The notes below the pieces were generated by a model that saw only the letters and a list, made by a program, of their open reading frames with translations, was not told where the DNA came from and ran no database searches. Of a stretch of DNA of 54,397 nt, positions 50,198 to 54,397 are shown piece after piece. Made by a program: the position numbers and the translations under genes. This DNA comes from JAWXBM01 sp034440115 (GTDB taxonomy: Bacteria; Pseudomonadota; Gammaproteobacteria; Xanthomonadales; SZUA-36). Location of the stretch: assembly GCA_034440115.1 (NCBI GenBank), contig JAWXBM010000166.1, positions 1 through 54,397 on the forward strand. Direction: 5' to 3'. Each line of letters starts with the position of its first letter. The stretch's first letter is position 1.

Positions 50198-51949
50198 CTA
50201 AAGTACATCCCACGGATAACTCTCTTTTTCGAAAATAAAATCGGCCAGAGACTTTTCTGCCTCGTCTTCGTTCCTGAGTATCTGCCGCAGGCTGCCCTTC
50301 ATGCGCCGCTTGGCTTTTTGACTGAACAAGTGTGCGATAGCCAGGGCTTGGTGGTACTGCGGGCTGTCATCAGATTTCATCGAACTGACCCGGGACAACA
50401 CGGACAAACCCACAAACAGGTCAATGGCCACATCCGCCACGCGCTGCTGGGCAAATTGCTTGTTGGCGATACCCTTGCTGTGTCGCCGCAGCAACACGTC
50501 AGATAAACGCGCCAGCTCCAGGCTGTATTTTTCATAGATCAAGGCATCATCCCGCAGGCTGTCAGGTACTGCGTCAACAATCCGTTCCTGACCCAAAGAA
50601 GTCAGTTGGGTAATTCTGCGGCCAGCGTATTCACTTAACAGCCCAAAGCCCTTGATGGGATGGTCAAATATCTCACCCGTTGCCGACTGCAGTTCCTGCA
50701 ACATGGAAGCCGGACTCTTCAAGCCTGACAAGGCGATGAACAGGCGCAGTATTTCACTGGTGCCTTCAAATATGGTCAAGATGCGCGAATCGCGCAGGAT
50801 GCGCTCATAGGGAAGCTCTTTCATGTAGCCGCTGCCAGCCGCAATCTGCAGTGCATCGTTGGCAGCCCGGAACATGGCCTCGGAGGCAAACACCTTGCTG
50901 ATTGCCGCTTCTATGGAGTAGTCGTTGGACCCCGAGTCGATGTAATGCCCCACCATCCACACAGCACTTTCAGCGGCGAAACAGTCGACCGTCATACGAG
51001 CAATTTTTTCCTTGATCAAGCCATATTCGGCAATGCTTTGACCAAATTGCTTACGCTCCAGTGCCTGCTTGGTGGCCAGGGCGATACAGGTTTTCATGCC
51101 CCCCACCGCCCCGCCGCCCAAACCGGTGCGGCCGTTATTGAGGATAGACACGGCAATCTTGAAACCCTTGCCCTCCTCGCCCAGCAGGTTTTCGGCAGGA
51201 ACATGAACATCGGAAAAGCTCACCGTGGTGGTTGATGAAGCACGAATGCCAAGCTTGTCCTCTTTTTTACCGCTATTCACACCCGGCATGTTGCGCTCGA
51301 CCAGAAAAGCCGAGAGCTTCCCGGCCTTAACGTCCGTGCGCGCAAAGACCGTGTAAAAGCCGGCGATTCCTCCATTGGTGATCCAGATTTTTTCGCCGTT
51401 AAGAACCCAGTTGCCATCGGGATTTTTGACCGCGTGGGTTTTGATGGAGGCCGCATCAGAACCGGACCCGGGCTCCGTCAGGCAATAGGCAGCAATCAAT
51501 TCGCCGCTGGCCAGTCGCGGCAGATATTTCTGTTTTTGCGCTTCGTTACCAAACAACAGCAAACCCTTCAGGCCAATGGAGCTATGGGCACCAATGGTCA
51601 GGGATACGGAACTGTCGTAGCGGCTACTCTGTTGCAGTACCCGCGAATAAGCCGAATTGGACAGGCCAATGCCGCCATATTCTTCGGGAATGATCAGGCC
51701 GAACAAACCCAGATCTCGCAAATCCTGGATGAAATCCTCCGGCTGCTCGCCATTCTTGTCCCACTGCTGGTATTCCTGCTCGCGATTTTCCAGGAAACGA
51801 TCCACCGACTTGACCACCATGCCCAGTGTTTCGGCTTCGTTTGCATGGATATTTGGGAACGGCCAGAAACACGACTTTTCAATATGGCCGCAAAACAGTG
51901 CCTTGACCGGGCCAATGATGGGTTCGGAATGGTTATGCTCAGATTTCAT
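50198..51949 (-). CDS. Acyl-CoA dehydrogenase
   Basis: FAD enzyme of 583 residues, longer than the usual 380-400, as in the very-long-chain / ACAD9 type with an extra C-terminal helical domain. Visible: GLFGLIIPEEYGGIGLSNSA, the signature AAYCLTEPGSGSDAASIKTH, EKIWITNGGIAGFYTVFART, GFKIAVSILNNGRTGLGGGA, the catalytic Glu region YERILRDSRILTIFEGTSEI. Its electrons would pass to EtfAB. The final 150 residues match the extended family. Confidence 0.92.
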   Translation of the reverse strand: MKSEHNHSEPIIGPVKALFCGHIEKSCFWPFPNIHANEAETLGMVVKSVDRFLENREQEYQQWDKNGEQPEDFIQDLRDLGLFGLIIPEEYGGIGLSNSAYSRVLQQSSRYDSSVSLTIGAHSSIGLKGLLLFGNEAQKQKYLPRLASGELIAAYCLTEPGSGSDAASIKTHAVKNPDGNWVLNGEKIWITNGGIAGFYTVFARTDVKAGKLSAFLVERNMPGVNSGKKEDKLGIRASSTTTVSFSDVHVPAENLLGEEGKGFKIAVSILNNGRTGLGGGAVGGMKTCIALATKQALERKQFGQSIAEYGLIKEKIARMTVDCFAAESAVWMVGHYIDSGSNDYSIEAAISKVFASEAMFRAANDALQIAAGSGYMKELPYERILRDSRILTIFEGTSEILRLFIALSGLKSPASMLQELQSATGEIFDHPIKGFGLLSEYAGRRITQLTSLGQERIVDAVPDSLRDDALIYEKYSLELARLSDVLLRRHSKGIANKQFAQQRVADVAIDLFVGLSVLSRVSSMKSDDSPQYHQALAIAHLFSQKAKRRMKGSLRQILRNEDEAEKSLADFIFEKESYPWDVL

Positions 51950-52093
51950 TTCAGGCTGCCTCTATCGGTTTACCCAATATAGTAAAGCTTGAAGCGTTTT
52001 TTTATTGGGAACTTTACAAGGGCAGCTTGAGTCCCGACAAAGGAGTGATCAGTGCGCCGGAAGGAACTGTCTTATTACCTGCCAGCGATCAAT

Positions 52094-52600
52094 TCAAAAT
52101 GAGCCCAATTGATGAACCTGATCCGTCAATAATTGCTGGCGCGACTCGGGCATGGGTTTGTGAAAGTTGGCTATCAAGTGTTCGTATTGGGTTGGCTTGA
52201 ACCCGGCCTTCATCGATACTTCCCAGGCACGAGCATCTCCACAGGTGGCGAAGAAGGCTTCACAATCATCTTCGAAATAGTCGAAACCAAAACGCAGCAG
52301 GTGGAAGAACAACCCTTCTGATTCGCGTATGGAGCGTGATACATGCTCCGGAACGTATTTGAATCCGGAACCGTTGGTCACAGACCCCCCGTTTAACATC
52401 ACTTCTTCGTGCTGCCAGAACAGGGTAAAGGCCAAGGGCACAAAGTGATCCCAGCTATGGCGGTAGAAACACACCAAAGGCTGACCAAAATCTGGGCTGG
52501 CATGGCCGTAGGCTTGCTGGAACATGCCGTCGACAAAAAACGGAGCGTTCCCCACTGGACTGATCAAAATGTCTTCGTAGGGGGATTGGTGGTTTGTCAT
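52094..52600 (-). CDS. Uncharacterised protein, possibly acetyltransferase-like
   Basis: A 168-residue soluble protein with start at ATG 52600 (the frame also allows GTG 52627). I do not recognise the family with certainty. It is rich in aromatic residues (DGMFQQAYGHASPDFG; VCFYRHSWDHFVPLAFTLFW), and the segment GDARAWEVSMKAGFKPTQYE near residue 125 has the shape of a GNAT C-terminal half, where a side-chain-rich helix precedes a beta strand. No membrane segment or signal is present. It stands alone between the acyl-CoA dehydrogenase and the rimK remnant. Confidence 0.65.
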   Translation of the reverse strand: MTNHQSPYEDILISPVGNAPFFVDGMFQQAYGHASPDFGQPLVCFYRHSWDHFVPLAFTLFWQHEEVMLNGGSVTNGSGFKYVPEHVSRSIRESEGLFFHLLRFGFDYFEDDCEAFFATCGDARAWEVSMKAGFKPTQYEHLIANFHKPMPESRQQLLTDQVHQLGSF

Positions 52601-52788
52601 GCTGGCTGTCTCTGAACAGGTAACCACCCTATTCTATCCAAAGCCAAGCCATTGGCGACAGCAAGCTGTTTGGAATGGATGGCCAATTGCTGGCCGCGAG
52701 CCCATGCATTCCGAACAATAGTTGTTGTACAAAAAATGGTTGCCTGAGCAATGACATTCAACTCCCGAAGCCGCACCAGCCCTGGCAA

Positions 52789-53846
52789 CTAGTCAGAGCT
52801 AAGCTGCGCGATCTTTGGGCGCCTGCGGCGCTGGGATTTCGGTGCAAGCAGCCCGCGCATCGCATCCAGCTTACCGAAACACAAAAGCCTGTCATTGGCT
52901 TTCAATTTCCGCTCGGCTTTGGGATTAGGAATCTCGGCTTCCCCGCGATGAAGCGTGAGAACGTTAATGTCCTTGTCGCGAAGTTTCGTATCAAGAATAG
53001 TCATTCCTTCAAATTTCGACCCTTTGGGAATGAGTATTTCACTAACGCCGTAACCGCTGCTAACCGTCAATCGCTGCCCCACATCAATCTCTGGAAAATC
53101 TGCCCGCGCTGCAATGTACTCAACAATCGCACCAGCAATATCGAGATTTGTACATTTCTCAATTCCCTCCAGTCCAGGCGATGAATTCACTTCCATCACT
53201 TGCGGACCTGCTTTACTCTCAAGCCTGTCAACACCCGCCACACGCAAACCAAGAATCTGCCCAGAGCGAACCGCCGTGTGGATATATTCCTGAGGCAGGT
53301 CGACCGCTTCCGCTACGCCAACCCGATACACACTGCTGCGAAATTCCTGGCCTTGCGCCACTCGCCTCATGGCTGCGACGACTCGATCACCGACCACAAA
53401 AGCCCGAATGTCTTTGCCTTTACTTTCCGCTAACCGGCGCACCACCGACTCTGGCAATGGCTGGGAGCACATCCTTCTTATCGTTTACGAAAGTCGTTCT
53501 GGGAATTCCGATGTGATGCCGGCTGAGAGTTTGCAGGCTGCGAAGTTTATCGCGTGAATTCGTAATACCGTTGGCGGTATTTGCGCAGAAAACGTCCTTC
53601 TCCTCGAATTGTCGAACCACAGATGTGCCGTAGTAAGTAATCGAGGCATCAATTCTGGGCAGCACCGCGTCATAGTGACTGAGTTGTTTTTGCCGGAAAT
53701 AAAGATCCGGTGAACCTTGGTCAAGATCTATCGCAAATTTGAGTGTGTTCAGTACTTTGACATCGTAGCCTCGCTGCAGCGCCGCTTCTTTAAGACGACG
53801 TGTGCGGTATGACTTTGGTCCACATGACAAATATAGCGGGTTTCAT
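52789..53846 (-). pseudogene. rimK: rimK-like ATP-grasp ligase with RCK_C domain, broken
   Basis: Remnant of a RimK-type glutamate ligase. The natural start is ATG 53846 with CAGGA 8 bases upstream, but one extra T in the run at codon 5 throws the frame; dropping it gives MKPAILSCGPKSYRTRRL, a RimK N-terminus. The reading goes on through LPRIDASITYYGTSVVRQFE and RDKLRSLQTLSRHHIGIPRT to ARVGGAPV, then jumps frame and lands at ESKGKDIRAFVVGD. About 40 codons that hold the ATP-grasp loop (the KLxEGTQGIGV region in other RimKs) are missing there. The rest is intact: VMEVNSSPGLEGIEKCTN, then a TrkA-C-like domain (SSGYGVSEILIPKGSKFEGM). Two independent lesions make expression of a working enzyme very unlikely. 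Confidence 0.85.
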
Positions 53847-53859
53847 GGATTTATCCTGG

Positions 53860-54300
53860 TTAATGAAAATTTATTGGAATATCGAGCCAGCGAATGCAGC
53901 AGCACCATTTGATGCTGACCTGGCGAATCGGCAACGAACCACTGGCACGGTAACGACCCTTACCAAGACGATCCAGTGACACTGAGCCCGCGAGCCGGGT
54001 GTCGGACCAGCTTGGGAGATCGCCAAAAATGCATTGAAGAAGGTCTTCAAGCGTAATCAGGCCAACAATACCGCCGAATTGCGCAGCGACAGGATGGCGC
54101 GTTCATGCACCGCGGCGGTGGCGGAGAGGAATTTCGGTTGGGCGTTCATTTCATCGAATTCCTTGGTGGGCTACGTTCGAGTCTTCAGACTGTCGATGGC
54201 GTGCACCGGGGGCGCGTCACCCTGCATCAAGTGGACGATGGCGCCGTACACCAGTCGCTGGCTCTCAAGCATGCTCCTGCCGGCTAACACGGGCGACGTG
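53860..54300 (-). pseudogene. Remnant of a CorC/HlyC (CNNM-type) CBS-domain protein
   Basis: The minus strand holds QFGGIVGLITLEDLLQ followed by IFGDL and the later GRYRASGSLPIRQV, the hallmark of the second CBS domain and the CorC_HlyC tail of CNNM/TlyC proteins. The upstream part (PKFLSATAAVHER) is in another frame, shifted near 54095-54099, and before it a TAG at 54171-54173 breaks the same frame. Sequence from 54174 to about 54300 (LVYGAIVHLMQGDAPPVHAI) may belong to the same gene or be unrelated. It ends in a TAA 14 bp before the rimK start. Cut on the right by an IS3-like element. Confidence 0.65.
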
Positions 54301-54397
54301 GTAATCCCCCCATTTTTAGCTATTTCCAAAAGTAGAAATCAGGCCACCATGGCCATTTTTTGAATTGGCGTTATCCCACCCAAGCCCATGTTCGGGC
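54296..54397 (-). mobile_element. End of an IS3-family insertion sequence (cut by window edge)
   Basis: The minus strand begins with the last 18 codons of an IS3-type transposase (OrfB): PNMGLGGITPIQKMAMVA then TGA at 54339-54341. The RPNMxLGGxTPxQK pattern closes the integrase core of many IS3 elements. After the stop comes a short non-coding tail with GGGGGGATTACC near 54299-54311, which probably is or adjoins the terminal inverted repeat. The exact edge and target duplication cannot be set from one end. Confidence 0.6.

Noticed and set aside
54174..54300. BolA-like fragment upstream of the CorC remnant
   Set aside because: The RLVYGAI...VHAI pattern resembles BolA weakly, but the stretch is in the same frame as the following CorC-like piece up to a single stop codon, so it is more simply part of that decayed gene. 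Not settled.

Overview
The window reads as chromosomal DNA of a free-living gammaproteobacterium, probably aquatic. The main reason is the central block rpsB-tsf-pyrH-frr-uppS-cdsA-dxr-rseP-bamA-skp-lpxD-fabZ-lpxA-lpxB-rnhB (24.7-39.6 kb), which has the gammaproteobacterial gene order. Tight overlaps (many ATGA junctions), moderate GC and lipid A/BamA genes agree with a Gram-negative host. Genus cannot be decided from sequence reading alone. No rRNA, tRNA or CRISPR array was seen.

Left part (0-9.5 kb): a PhoQ/PhoP-like two-component pair with a small PepSY-like periplasmic protein, an arginine-deiminase-like hydrolase, dusA, then a four-gene operon for a TetR-controlled tripartite ABC-2 exporter (tetR, lipoprotein adaptor, ATPase, permease). 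Next to it stands an unusual DevA-type ABC ATPase fused to a GAF domain. 9.6-15 kb carries acyl-CoA/ketone-body energy metabolism: ETF-ubiquinone oxidoreductase, EtfB, EtfA and acetoacetyl-CoA synthetase. 15-17.6 kb (minus strand) is a reverse transsulfuration pair (cystathionine beta-synthase then a cystathionine lyase/synthase). 17.7-19.7 kb holds a DUF465 gene with a clean terminator and two coupled envelope lipoproteins. 19.7-23.7 kb is a tyrosine/homogentisate degradation operon (hppD-hmgA-FAH-like) facing a MarR regulator. The divergent promoter region has a near-palindromic operator inside the hppD promoter spacer and a 14-bp tandem repeat that makes a chain of overlapping mini-ORFs into the marR start.

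The 980-bp gap before rpsB has no credible protein gene but is packed with inverted repeats. It includes a minus-strand run of three hairpins ending in an oligo-U terminator and a second plus-strand set ending in a T6 terminator, so two unannotated small RNAs are possible. The rpsB product has an unusual Lys/Ala/Glu-rich C-terminal extension of about 115 residues.

39.6-52.6 kb is ordinary accessory/housekeeping sequence: TlpA-like thioredoxin, YihY membrane protein, ArsC-WrbA-DUF2069, an unrecognised 1015-residue secreted protein, a half-length asparaginase-like protein, a sulfotransferase, DUF445, a Mpo1/DUF962-like protein, glucokinase and an acyl-CoA dehydrogenase. The right end (52.8-54.4 kb) is decaying DNA: rimK (with an RCK-type C-terminal domain) has lost its frame twice, a CorC/CNNM-like gene is reduced to a frameshifted remnant, and the tail end of an IS3-family transposase enters from the right edge.

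A recurring small-scale feature is local tandem amplification of 12-14 bp units at four separate loci between 11 and 24 kb, two coding (12 bp, in frame) and two non-coding (14 bp).
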